Below, piece after piece: positions 8,878 to 14,812 of a stretch of DNA of 22,534 nt (the stretch's first letter is position 1; every line of letters starts with the position of its first letter). Under the pieces are notes generated by a model. That model made no database searches and was not told the origin of the DNA. It saw nothing but the letters and a program-made list of their open reading frames with translations. This DNA comes from Candidatus Parcubacteria bacterium (GTDB taxonomy: Bacteria > Patescibacteriota > Minisyncoccia > Phycocordibacterales > GCA-2747955), in contig JALVSO010000073.1 in assembly GCA_027024305.1 (NCBI GenBank), forward strand, positions 1-22,534, in the 5' to 3' direction. The position numbers and the translations under genes were made by a program.

Positions 8878-8900
8878 AGGGCGGCACCTGCGGTGCCACC
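8878..8900. repeat. GC-rich hairpin with 3-nt TGC loop
   Basis: GGCACC-TGC-GGTGCC, of the same design as the GGCGCC-GCA-GGCGCC hairpin at 17961-17985 and the stem at 2664-2680. Confidence 0.5.
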
Positions 8901-8914
8901 TCCACCCTCTTCTA

Positions 8915-9343
8915 TTATCTACTTTCCTCCCTAACCCTTTGCCAAAAATGTTTTGCGCCTCTAACAAAGGACCCGGCCTTAACCGCAATCTGATCCATGC
9001 ACCCCTGATCCCCATCTTTCCAACATTCTTTGAAACGCCGAAAAAGAATCTGGGTTCTGGCCCCCAACGGTGACTGGAGTACCAGCCTTGGCACCGGCTT
9101 ACCGTTATGGCAAGCCAGGCATTGATGATAGCCGGTGCTGGAATTATGACCAGCTTCTGACCATTCATCAGCCTTGGCTGTCCTGCCCCAGCCGATGACA
9201 AAAACAATAAAAACTAGAAGCAATACAATATTGAGCTTCCAGTTTATATCCCGGATTTTCTCTCCGGAATAAACCAGCCCATAACCAGCCCAAATAAGGC
9301 CGGAGAAAATCATCCCCAGGAAAAAAAAGATTTCCCAATTCAT
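8915..9343 (-). CDS. Two-helix membrane protein with a CxxCH (heme c-type) motif
   Basis: 142 aa. Hydrophobic helices span residues 5-25 and 38-53; after them comes TAKADEW, then GYHQCLACHNGKPVP with CLACH at 75-79, the motif that binds heme c covalently in cytochromes. A further Cys pair (C107, C114 in RRFKECWKDGDQGCMD) and a basic C-terminus follow. With both helices N-terminal, the CxxCH part could face outside; topology is inferred. No Met ligand pattern or family is recognised, so heme binding is only possible. All seven Trp are TGG, unlike the neighbours. A strong Shine-Dalgarno AGGAGGT (9349-9355) overlaps the stop of the preceding 59-aa gene. These traits suggest recent acquisition. 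Confidence 0.8.
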   Translation of the reverse strand: MNWEIFFFLGMIFSGLIWAGYGLVYSGEKIRDINWKLNIVLLLVFIVFVIGWGRTAKADEWSEAGHNSSTGYHQCLACHNGKPVPRLVLQSPLGARTQILFRRFKECWKDGDQGCMDQIAVKAGSFVRGAKHFWQRVREESR

Positions 9344-9353
9344 ATCTTACCTC

Positions 9354-9533
9354 CTAATTATTTATCAATCCCGGGAACCAATGTTCCCAATTTTCTAAAA
9401 AGATCCAAATGGAGATTGCCAACATCAACAATCCCCACAGAATAATCTCCCACCCCTTTCGCCAACTTGCCAGGCTAAATAACCCGGCCAGAAAAAGGAT
9501 TGCAGCATAAAAAAAATAGAATAAATTTTCCAT
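9354..9533 (-). CDS. 59-aa Trp-rich membrane protein
   Basis: Reads ATG to TAG with Shine-Dalgarno AGGAG 7 nt upstream. One N-terminal helix (LFYFFYAAILFLAGLFSLA), then WRKGW, then a second hydrophobic stretch (IILWGLLMLAISIWIFL), then ENWEHWFPGLINN. Six Trp, all TGG. It is translationally linked to the CxxCH gene (10-nt gap). It is transcribed from a consensus promoter (9566-9594) with a palindrome in the leader. I do not recognise the family; a small membrane partner of the downstream protein is a reasonable guess. Confidence 0.72.
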   Translation of the reverse strand: MENLFYFFYAAILFLAGLFSLASWRKGWEIILWGLLMLAISIWIFLENWEHWFPGLINN

Positions 9534-9547
9534 TTTTTTCTCCTGTT

Positions 9548-9561
9548 TTAGTGAACACTAA
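9548..9561. promoter_or_regulatory. Palindrome, candidate repressor operator
   Basis: A perfect 14-bp palindrome, TTAGTGAACACTAA, just downstream of the -10 box of the 59-aa/CxxCH operon, covering the expected transcript start. Position and symmetry fit an operator; the regulator is unknown. Confidence 0.45.
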
Positions 9562-9565
9562 TTGA

Positions 9566-9594
9566 AATATACCGCTTCTAAACTACTTTGTCAA
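9566..9594 (-). promoter_or_regulatory. Consensus promoter TTGACA-17-TATATT for the 59-aa/CxxCH operon
   Basis: -35 TTGACA at 9589-9594 and -10 TATATT at 9566-9571 with a 17-nt spacer. The -35 overlaps the 3' end of the PAP2 gene. The transcript would have a leader of about 25 nt with a ribosome binding site, unlike the leaderless native genes. Confidence 0.75.
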
Positions 9595-10122
9595 GCACTC
9601 CCACAACCTATAAAACAAAATCGCTATAATTGTTCCCAAACCGGCTCCAACCAAGATATCCAGAGGATAGTGCACCCCCACAAAAATTCTTCCCAAAGCC
9701 ACCAAAACAGCCCCGACAAAAAATCACAAGCCGATTTTCTTATTATACAAAAATACCGCTGTAGCCAAAGCAAAAGCAAAAGTGCTATGTCCTGATGGAA
9801 AAGAAGATAAAGGATTTTCCTTAACCAGAAAATTTACATTTTCTAAATAAGAAAAAGGTCTTTCTACGGGATAGATATATTTAATAATTTTAGCTAAAAA
9901 TCAAGCAACAAAAACTCCGGAAAAATATCAGAAAAACTCTTTCACTTCTATTTTTTTATCCTTTCAAATGAGACGAAAAAAGTAAAATAAAAATAAAACT
10001 AAAAGGATAAAAATCAAATACTCCCCCAGAAAAACAAAAAACCCATCCAAAAAAACATTCTGTCCGGCAAAATTATTCAGAAATCTAAATAACTCAATAT
10101 TTAACCAAAAGTCTTCAATCAT
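9583..10122 (-). CDS. PAP2-family phosphatase (undecaprenyl-diphosphatase-like), UGA=Trp
   Basis: 179 aa, ATG 10120-10122 to TAG. The three PAP2 signature blocks are present: K-X6-RP (KIIKYIYPVERP), PSGH (SSFPSGHSTFAFAL) and the third block GRIFVGVHYPLD with the catalytic His and Asp; the usual SR is GR here. Four or more hydrophobic helices make it an integral membrane enzyme. By family analogy it removes phosphate from lipid diphosphates such as undecaprenyl-PP in cell-wall carrier recycling; the substrate is inferred. Four Trp are UGA (LIW-KD, FFW-YFSG, VAW-FLAK, GLW-FFVG) and two are TGG. TATTAT lies 6 nt upstream of the ATG. Confidence 0.92.
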
Positions 10123-10128
10123 TCGGCA

Positions 10129-10134
10129 ATAATA
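10129..10134 (-). promoter_or_regulatory. -10 box (TGT-TATTAT) 6 nt before PAP2 ATG
   Basis: TATTAT with an upstream TG, 6 nt before the start codon; a leaderless arrangement. Confidence 0.55.
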
Positions 10135-10230
10135 ACATAAAATTAGCCGTGACCAAAAAACTCTCCCGGATTGTAATCTGAAACCAGATTCTTCATTATA
10201 ACCTTAAAACCTTCTACAAATAATTCAGCT

Positions 10231-10258
10231 TTGACTTTTAAAATGCTTCTGCTATAAT
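10231..10258 (+). promoter_or_regulatory. Strong promoter of the structured RNA/tRNA-Glu transcript
   Basis: -35 TTGACT at 10231-10236, a 16-nt spacer ending in TGC, and a perfect -10 TATAAT at 10253-10258. Transcription would start at about 10265 and, with no terminator seen before tRNA-Glu, carry the structured RNA and the tRNA together. Confidence 0.8.
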
Positions 10259-10264
10259 ATCGCC

Positions 10265-10440
10265 AATCTTTTTTGAAAGAAGACAAAACAAACCCACCGC
10301 CCAACGGCTACGGATTTCTGAGCTTGCGAAGAATGCCTATTCAGAATCCGGAGGATGTTTGAATTTGCTCCCGAGCAGTGCGCAGGGAGTGGCAAATGAA
10401 AACTGCCTATGCGACCTAGCCGTTAGATGATGGGTTATGT
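10265..10440 (+). ncRNA. Unknown structured RNA co-transcribed with tRNA-Glu, tRNA-Glu-like 5' part
   Basis: No protein is encoded. By eye it folds as a closing helix plus two hairpins. Closing helix: AACCCA 10291-10296 with TGGGTT 10431-10436, then AACGGCTA 10303-10310 with TAGCCGTT 10418-10425. Hairpin 2: CGGATT/AATCCG and CTGA/TCAG between 10311 and 10350. Hairpin 3: ATTTG-CTCCC with GGGAG-tgg-CAAAT between 10363 and 10397. Residues 10293-10310 match 15 of 18 positions of tRNA-Glu 10457-10474, all three differences being T to C, and CGGATTT follows in both. TGCCTAT occurs twice inside (10334, 10404). No match to tmRNA, RNase P or SRP RNA conserved elements was recognised. It could be a regulatory leader, a decoy tRNA-like RNA or a decayed tRNA copy. 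Confidence 0.6.
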
Positions 10441-10476
10441 GTGTGGATTGCCTGGCCCCATCGTCTAACGGCTAGG
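10415..10476 (+). repeat. Inverted repeat: antisense copy of the tRNA-Glu 5' half
   Basis: 10415-10434 (CCTAGCCGTTAGATGATGGG) is complementary over 20 nt, with one G-U, to 10457-10476, the acceptor/D-arm part of tRNA-Glu. The 22-nt loop is 10435-10456. In RNA this hairpin would compete with tRNA folding, and also with the pairing 10303-10310/10418-10425. Confidence 0.9.
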
Positions 10477-10525
10477 ACATCGGATTTTCATTCCGGCAAT
10501 CGGGGTTCGATTCCCCGTGGGGTCA
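10454..10525 (+). tRNA. tRNA-Glu (anticodon UUC)
   Basis: A 72-nt cloverleaf: acceptor GGCCCCA/TGGGGTC (one G-U), D arm GTCTAACGGCTAGGAC, anticodon stem TCGGA/TCCGG with loop TTTTCAT (anticodon TTC), and T arm CGGGG-TTCGATT-CCCCG. The discriminator base is A. CCA is not encoded (ACA follows). It is the only tRNA recognised in the window. It is co-transcribed with the upstream structured RNA and followed by a terminator whose outer stem pairs with its own 3' end. Confidence 0.96.
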
Positions 10526-10587
10526 CAAATGACTGAAAAAACCGCGATTAGCGGTTTTTTCACTGTCATTTGTAGACCCCACGGGGA
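10512..10587 (+). terminator. Terminator with an extended stem that mirrors the tRNA-Glu 3' end
   Basis: Core hairpin AAAAAACCGC-gatta-GCGGTTTTTT (10536-10560). Its arms continue outward: 10513-10535, including the last 13 nt of the tRNA, pair with 10561-10586 (GTCATTTGT and ACCCCACGGGG). The total is about 33 bp with small bulges. The T-arm/acceptor strand of tRNA-Glu can thus pair with the downstream flank instead of with the tRNA. Confidence 0.88.
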
Positions 10588-10593
10588 TTTTGA

Positions 10594-10697
10594 CCCAGCA
10601 CCATTTTTGTTAGAAAGGTTTAGTTTCATTGATAGTATCTATAAAATAAAAAAATATGAATTTTACATCTTTATCTTTTTACAAAAATGGTGCTGGG
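10594..10697. repeat. Inverted-repeat element A (104 bp, MITE-like)
   Basis: Ends in perfect 17-bp inverted repeats (CCCAGCACCATTTTTGT at 10594-10610, complement at 10681-10697) around an AT-rich centre with no ORF. It aligns over its whole length to element B at 10981-11084. No clear target duplication is visible. Confidence 0.7.
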
Positions 10698-10720
10698 GAA
10701 AAATGCCTATTTGAGTCGTC

Positions 10721-10779
10721 CCCGACACCTTACTTTTATTCCGAATACTTGGAGGAATAAAAGGATGAAAAAAGTCGGG
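10721..10779 (+). repeat. Hairpin enclosing a Shine-Dalgarno-like site and 10-codon ORF start
   Basis: Outer arms CCCGAC/GTCGGG (10721-10726, 10774-10779) and inner arms CTTTTATTCC/GGAATAAAAG (10 bp). The right inner arm carries GGAGGAATAAAAGG directly before ATG 10765, a frame of only 10 codons (to TAA 10797). No function assigned. Confidence 0.5.
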
Positions 10780-10814
10780 CAATGCAAAATCCGTTAAAAA
10801 ACAAAACGAGCTCG

Positions 10815-10875
10815 CATGAAGTCCGACCTGTCGAGTATGGCTCAGCGTTTCGTTGCCGACCGGTCGGACTTCATG
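10815..10875. repeat. Inverted repeat CATGAAGTCCGACC
   Basis: 14-bp perfect arms at 10815-10828 and 10862-10875 enclose a 33-nt loop. The AAGTCCGAC word recurs at 18021-18029. It could be a REP-like element or an RNA hairpin. Confidence 0.7.
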
Positions 10876-10894
10876 AAAAAGCGTGGTTGTTCGG

Positions 10895-10926
10895 CTTGTA
10901 ACTTGTCCCTTGTTCCTTGTAACTTG
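10895..10926 (+). repeat. Short imperfect tandem repeat (CTTGTAACTTGT...)
   Basis: Units of the type CTTGTAA/CTTGTCC/CTTGTTC are repeated imperfectly. A similar stretch lies at 4682-4714. No function seen. Confidence 0.6.
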
Positions 10927-10980
10927 AATCGGCTTTTTGAAAAAAGCGCAGAATTTTTTTGAAATAGCATAAGCCTTTCA

Positions 10981-11084
10981 GCCAGTACCACTTTTTTACA
11001 AAAGTTTAATTTTAATATTATATTTTATAAACCAAAAATAATATAAATTTTATACTTCCATATTTTTGAAAAAGTAGTGCCAAA
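10981..11084. repeat. Inverted-repeat element B (about 104 bp), relative of element A
   Basis: Begins GCCAGTACCACTTTTTT and ends GAAAAAGTAGTGCCAAA, imperfect inverted ends similar to those of element A. The AT-rich centre aligns to A with few gaps. No ORF inside. Confidence 0.6.
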
Positions 11085-11115
11085 CCCAATACCAGAAATC
11101 CGGGAAAAAATTAAA

Positions 11116-11153
11116 AGAAAAAACCACGAATATTCAATACTCTTATCCGTGGT
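11116..11153 (-). terminator. Terminator overlapping the stop of the Cys-rich gene
   Basis: On the minus strand ACCACG (11148-11153) pairs with CGTGGT (11123-11128), followed by TTTTTTC. The 5' arm is just ahead of the TAA stop (11143-11145). Confidence 0.7.
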
Positions 11154-11463
11154 CACAATAGCGTTTAGCCCACTCATCCTCCTTTTCTTTATAATACCTT
11201 TTCAGAGGATAGGGGTGATAGAGGACCGGGTATCTCCCTTCCAGAGCATTTTGGTAGGCCTCGCACACATCAATACCCTCAATGCCGCTAGCTACCTCAC
11301 AAATTCCGTTATTATTGGCGTTACAGAGTTCGCAGTCATCCCCCTCCAACTCATGATAACTCTCTGCCCATCGGCTTCCATTGCAGGCACCTGCTCCAAG
11401 TATATGAGGCTTTCCCCTGTATGCATTTTTACAAAAACAAAGTACAGCTGATTTTTTACCCAT
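11143..11463 (-). CDS. Cys-rich small protein of unknown function
   Basis: 106 aa from ATG 11461-11463, with Shine-Dalgarno-like AGGGAG about 8 nt upstream; an upstream in-frame start at 11481 lacks one. Nine Cys are spread as CFC, GACNG, DDCELCN, GIC, DVC and YCDHG, a spacing that suggests metal binding or disulfides. There is no hydrophobic signal, so a cytoplasmic metal-binding protein is the simpler reading. Both Trp are TGG and its leader differs from the leaderless native genes, so it may be acquired. It is framed by terminators on both sides. I do not recognise the family. Confidence 0.65.
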   Translation of the reverse strand: MGKKSAVLCFCKNAYRGKPHILGAGACNGSRWAESYHELEGDDCELCNANNNGICEVASGIEGIDVCEAYQNALEGRYPVLYHPYPLKRYYKEKEDEWAKRYCDHG

Positions 11464-11541
11464 AACACTACTCCCTCTCAAAAAAACTACCCTTTATCAT
11501 AAAATAAAGTTAATGAATTAGCAAGAAAGTTATTTATTAAA

Positions 11542-11564
11542 AACTTAGAAGCAAGGCTTCTAAG
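11542..11564. terminator. Hairpin ACTTAGAAGC/GCTTCTAAGT
   Basis: 10-bp perfect arms with a 3-nt loop between the Cys-rich and Gmad2 genes, near a second, stronger terminator. The U-tract is weak. Confidence 0.5.
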
Positions 11565-11573
11565 TTTTAGCTA

Positions 11574-11613
11574 AAAAAGCGGGATTTTGGCGAAGCTAAA
11601 ATCCCGCTTTTAT
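11574..11613 (-). terminator. Terminator of the Gmad2 gene
   Basis: AAGCGGGATTTT and AAAATCCCGCTT arms of 12 bp with a 9-nt loop. On the minus strand they are followed by TTTTTT, 13 nt past the Gmad2-gene stop. Confidence 0.9.
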
Positions 11614-11625
11614 CCCCAATAAACT

Positions 11626-12327
11626 CTACTGGAAAACAACCGTATAGATTTTTACTCTGTCATTTTGCGGTTCTCCGGAAGCATTGTCATTATGTATTTC
11701 AATAACTCCATTCTGACCGGCGTAGGGAGAAAAATCAAAATTAACCACCTCCCCAAAATACATATTTTCTCCATTCATGGCCGCCTCCATAAGCTCCGCA
11801 GCTGTGCTGTTTGGCATTTTGTGTCCGGTTAGGAACCCGGAGGTTAAAACATTTCCGTTTTGATCTTTCACCTTATAAGAACCAATCACGCCCTCAAAGG
11901 GAGCTCAATTATCATAGGTTCCGGCAATTTGTCTAACACATCCTCTGATTTCATAGCCGTTGGAAACCGTTACCGGCTGACCGGTGGTGTATTCCAAAGC
12001 TCCCATTTCCGTGTCTATAAAAGTGGAGTTTCCCTGATTGCCGGTGTAGGGGAATATACCATTACAGGGGGTTCAATTTGGATTCTGAGTTTGCATAGCT
12101 GCCCCCGATCCGTTGTTATTTTCTTGCCCATTATCCGTTTGATTTTGGTTTTCGCCGTTATTGTTACCTTCCGAACTTTCCGAATTATTTCCTTCATCAC
12201 TGTTTTGATTTTCAACATTCACAGAATTTTTTTCATTGGCAATCGATTCTTGATAGGATTGCCAACCAAGGTAACCAAGACCACCCAGTACTATTACTAT
12301 AACTGCATATTTTATAATTGTATTCAT
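11626..12327 (-). CDS. Membrane-anchored Gmad2 (Ig-like) domain protein, UGA=Trp
   Basis: 233 aa. Residues 4-22 form a transmembrane or signal-anchor helix (IIKYAVIVIVLGGLGYLGW), then an Asn/Glu/Gln/Ser-rich low-complexity linker (about 30-85). The C-terminal part fits the Gmad2 immunoglobulin-like domain known from spore-germination proteins and common in CPR surface proteins: GYEIRGCVRQIAGTYDNW-APFEG, QNGNVLTSGFLTG, NFDFSPYAGQNGVIEIHND, ASGEPQNDRVKIYTVVF. It probably lies outside the membrane. Two Trp are UGA (NPNW-TPC, DNW-APFEG), the second at a position usually Trp in this domain; without recoding it splits into two or three pieces. Two Cys could form a disulfide. It is monocistronic. 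Confidence 0.85.
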
Positions 12328-12468
12328 ATAATTTTATTATTTAATTTACTTTTTAATTCTACTCTATTCTAACACAATCTTTATCTTTTCAAGACTGGAA
12401 ATTGGCAAACCAAACACAGAATATTACCAGCAACTTGCCACAAAGCAGTTTATTTTTTGTTTTTTTAT

Positions 12469-12699
12469 TTACTCTTCACTGAAAACTTCAAAGAAGTCAA
12501 CATTCTTAGTGTTGACATAAATCAATCGACCATCTTCGGTCTCAAACCTTGTAAACTCCGATTGTAAAACGGAATCGGTTTTAACACCCTGAAAAGTTTT
12601 GGTTCTTCCTCTACTAAAATGAATAATCTTAGTAACTACTTTCCCTTGTTTGGAAATGCTTGATTTTAAATCTATGTTTTTTTTATTTATATCTTCCAT
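12469..12699 (-). CDS. 76-aa protein of unknown function, operon with ruvB
   Basis: It starts 1 nt after the RuvB stop codon with AGAAG just upstream, so translation is likely coupled. The charged N-terminus is followed by a beta-rich segment (GKVVTKIIHFSRGRTKTFQGVKT, then FETEDGRLIYVNTKNVDFFEVF). No Cys, Trp or membrane segment. I do not recognise a family; the strand pattern suggests a small beta-sheet domain. No clear terminator follows. Confidence 0.75.
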   Translation of the reverse strand: MEDINKKNIDLKSSISKQGKVVTKIIHFSRGRTKTFQGVKTDSVLQSEFTRFETEDGRLIYVNTKNVDFFEVFSEE

Positions 12700-12700
12700 T

Positions 12701-13678
12701 TTATCTTCTTTTATTTATCGGTATTTTTAAATGCTCATAGGCCTTGTCGGTGGCCTCCCTTCCCCGCGATGACTTTTGAATCAGTCCCAGTTGCAAAAAG
12801 TATGGCTCATTAACCTCTTCAATGGTGGAAGGTTCTTCCCCGATGGAAGCGGCGATGGTGGAAAGACCCACCGGTCCTCCTTTATATTTTTCAATAATGG
12901 TCAAGAGAATTTGCCGGTCCAAATCGGTTAGACCCAATTCATCAATGCCGATCATATCCAAGGTTTCATCAACAATTTTCTTGCTCAACTCAACACCTTT
13001 GATTTCCGCCAAATCTCGCGACCTCTTCAAAAGATAATTGGCCGTGCGGGGAGTAAAACGACTTCTTTGAGCTATTTCCAGAGCGGCCTCCTCCGACAAC
13101 TCCACATCTAATTTTTGGGCGGAATTTTGGACAATGCGGGCCAATTCTTTATTGCTATAATATTCCAAACGATAGACTCCGCCGGAAAATCTTGACCTTA
13201 GGGGGGCACTCATATCGGAAAAGCGAGTGGTGGCGGCGATGATGGTAAAAGACGGCAGTTCCAGCTGGACGGTTCTGGCCGATGGACCCTTACCCACTAT
13301 AATATCCAGAGTGCCATTTTCCATGGCCGGATAGAGAACCTCCTCAATATTTTTATTCAAACGATGAATCTCATCTATAAAAAGAATATCTCCGCTGTTT
13401 AGGTTGGAAAGAATTGAGGCCAGATCGCCGACCTTTTCAATAGCCGGACCGGAAGTGATTTTCATACCGGCCCCGATTTGACCGGCGATGAGATAGGAAA
13501 GAGTGGTTTTGCCCAGTCCGGGAGGACCATAGAAAAGAATATGCTCCGGGGCATGACCGCGATTTTTAGCCGCCGTCAGCAAAATATCCAAATTTTTCTT
13601 AATGGATTCCTGTCCGATATAATCCTCCCAGCGAGAGGGCCTTAGCAAATTATCCAACTGGCCTTTAATTTCTGTCAT
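12701..13678 (-). CDS. ruvB: Holliday junction branch migration ATPase RuvB
   Basis: 325 aa, slightly short for RuvB (about 330-350). AAA+ Walker A GPPGLGKTT (51-59), Walker B ILFIDEIHRL, sensor 1 IIAATTRFSDMSAPLRSRF with the arginine finger region, then a winged-helix domain (PVGLSTIAASIGEEPSTIEEVNEPYFLQLGLI, SSRGREATDKAYEHL). RuvB drives branch migration with RuvA and RuvC during recombination; neither is next to it here. The single Trp (SRWEDYIGQ) is TGG. The start 13678 is supported by a TAGAAT box ending 7 nt upstream. Confidence 0.97.
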   Translation of the reverse strand: MTEIKGQLDNLLRPSRWEDYIGQESIKKNLDILLTAAKNRGHAPEHILFYGPPGLGKTTLSYLIAGQIGAGMKITSGPAIEKVGDLASILSNLNSGDILFIDEIHRLNKNIEEVLYPAMENGTLDIIVGKGPSARTVQLELPSFTIIAATTRFSDMSAPLRSRFSGGVYRLEYYSNKELARIVQNSAQKLDVELSEEAALEIAQRSRFTPRTANYLLKRSRDLAEIKGVELSKKIVDETLDMIGIDELGLTDLDRQILLTIIEKYKGGPVGLSTIAASIGEEPSTIEEVNEPYFLQLGLIQKSSRGREATDKAYEHLKIPINKRR

Positions 13679-13685
13679 TGCTGAT

Positions 13686-13691
13686 ATTCTA
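13686..13691 (-). promoter_or_regulatory. -10 box (TGG-TAGAAT) 7 nt before ruvB ATG
   Basis: TAGAAT preceded by TG, with a weak TTAGCC -35 at 17 nt. Leaderless arrangement. Confidence 0.55.
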
Positions 13692-13891
13692 CCATAATTT
13701 TTCTTTTGGGCTAAGGAGCCTCCTGGATTGTAGTTTAATACCTGAACAATGCTCTTTTTGTCCCGTTCTTTTTCAATCCGAATCTCAGATATATTTTTCC
13801 CAACAACTTTATCCTTATAGATTTAATGAGAAAATGGTCTACGCAGTCAATTCAAAAACAACCGGTACTGGAAAAAATTTCTTCTTTGGGC

Positions 13892-13897
13892 TATGAT
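13892..13897 (+). promoter_or_regulatory. -10 box TATGAT 6 nt before BCAT ATG
   Basis: TATGAT ends 6 nt before ATG 13904. This supports the 13904 start over the in-frame upstream ATG at 13826. Confidence 0.5.
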
Positions 13898-13903
13898 GTA
13901 ATC

Positions 13904-14803
13904 ATGTTTGATGAAAATTTAATTATTTATTTAGACGGAGAGTTTTTAAAGTTAAAAGACAGCGGAATTTCTCCCCTAACCCACTCCCTCCACTACGGCT
14001 CGGGAGTTTTTGAGGGCATTCGAGCCTACAAAATAAAAAAAGGTGGCGGAGTTTTTAAGTTACAAGAGCATATAGATCGGCTCTTCTATTCAGCTGACAG
14101 CATCGGAATGAAAATTCCTCTGAAAAAAGAAGAGTTAAAAAAGATAATTCCGGAAGTTCTAAGAAAAAACAATCTGGAATCAGCCTATATCAGACCTTTG
14201 ATTTTCTTTGACGGTTCTTCCTTGGGCATTGACACTAAAAATAACCGGGTAAAAGTTCTGGTAGCCGCCTGAGCCTGGGGCAAATATCTGGCTGATGCGG
14301 TACGGGTGCAAATTTCCGACTTTCGCCGAATTTCCGAAAAGAGCACCGTCTGCGATGCCAAAATTTCCGGCCACTATGTCAATTCTCTTCTGGCCACCTC
14401 CAAGGCTAAGGTCAACGGCTTTGATGAAGCTCTGCTTCTGGATCACCAAGATAATATAGCCGAAGGGCCGGGAGAAAATATTTTCCTTGTTAGAGAAAAA
14501 GAGCTTCATACTCCCAAAACTGGAAAGATTTTAAAAGGCATCACCCGAGAAACTGTTATGGAAATAGCTCAAAAGTTCGGCTATGAAATCTTTGAAAGAG
14601 ATATCAGTCCGGAGGAGCTGGAAAATTTTGACGGAGCCTTTTTTAGCGGCACCGCCGCCGAGGTAACGCCTATTTCAGAAATAGAGTTTCAAGGAAAAAT
14701 TTTTTCCTTTGATACCGATTCGGCTAGAGATATTCGGGAAGAATTTTTTAGAATAGTGGGGCCGGAAAATGAGGATTCGGAAAATTACTTTACTTTAATT
14801 TAA
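13904..14803 (+). CDS. ilvE: Class IV aminotransferase, branched-chain aminotransferase-like, UGA=Trp
   Basis: 299 aa. A PLP-dependent fold-type IV enzyme: N-terminal LDGEFLKLKDSGISPLTHSLHYGSGVFEGIRAYK, PLP-lysine region CDAKISGHYVNSLLA (Lys of AKISG), DEALLLDHQDNIAEGPGENIF, GITRETVMEIA, and SGTAAEVTPI. One UGA in VAA-W-AWGKYL falls at the Trp of the family motif; the adjacent TGG encodes the second Trp, so both codons occur side by side. It sits 9 nt upstream of a prephenate dehydratase, so its physiological reaction may be phenylpyruvate + glutamate to phenylalanine, although the family usually acts on Leu/Ile/Val. The in-frame extension to 13826 shows no family similarity and is rejected. 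Confidence 0.9.
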
Positions 14804-14812
14804 AATAAAAAA

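Noticed and set aside
10297..10427. Integron attC site (GCCCAAC ... GTTAGAT fits RYYYAAC ... GTTRRRY)
   Set aside because: The bases next to the boxes are fully complementary where attC needs an unpaired spacer, the interior makes two separate hairpins, there is no integrase or cassette, and the motif is explained by similarity to the tRNA-Glu D arm.
10517..10714. Plus-strand ORF across the tRNA-Glu terminator
   Set aside because: It begins inside the tRNA, runs through a terminator and inverted repeat, and has no coding character.
10765..10797. 10-codon ORF with GGAGG upstream as a leader peptide gene
   Set aside because: Too short to support as a gene; recorded only as part of a hairpin.
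13826..13903. Upstream in-frame start for the aminotransferase
   Set aside because: The extra 26 residues do not resemble the family N-terminus, and a -10 box sits 6 nt before ATG 13904.
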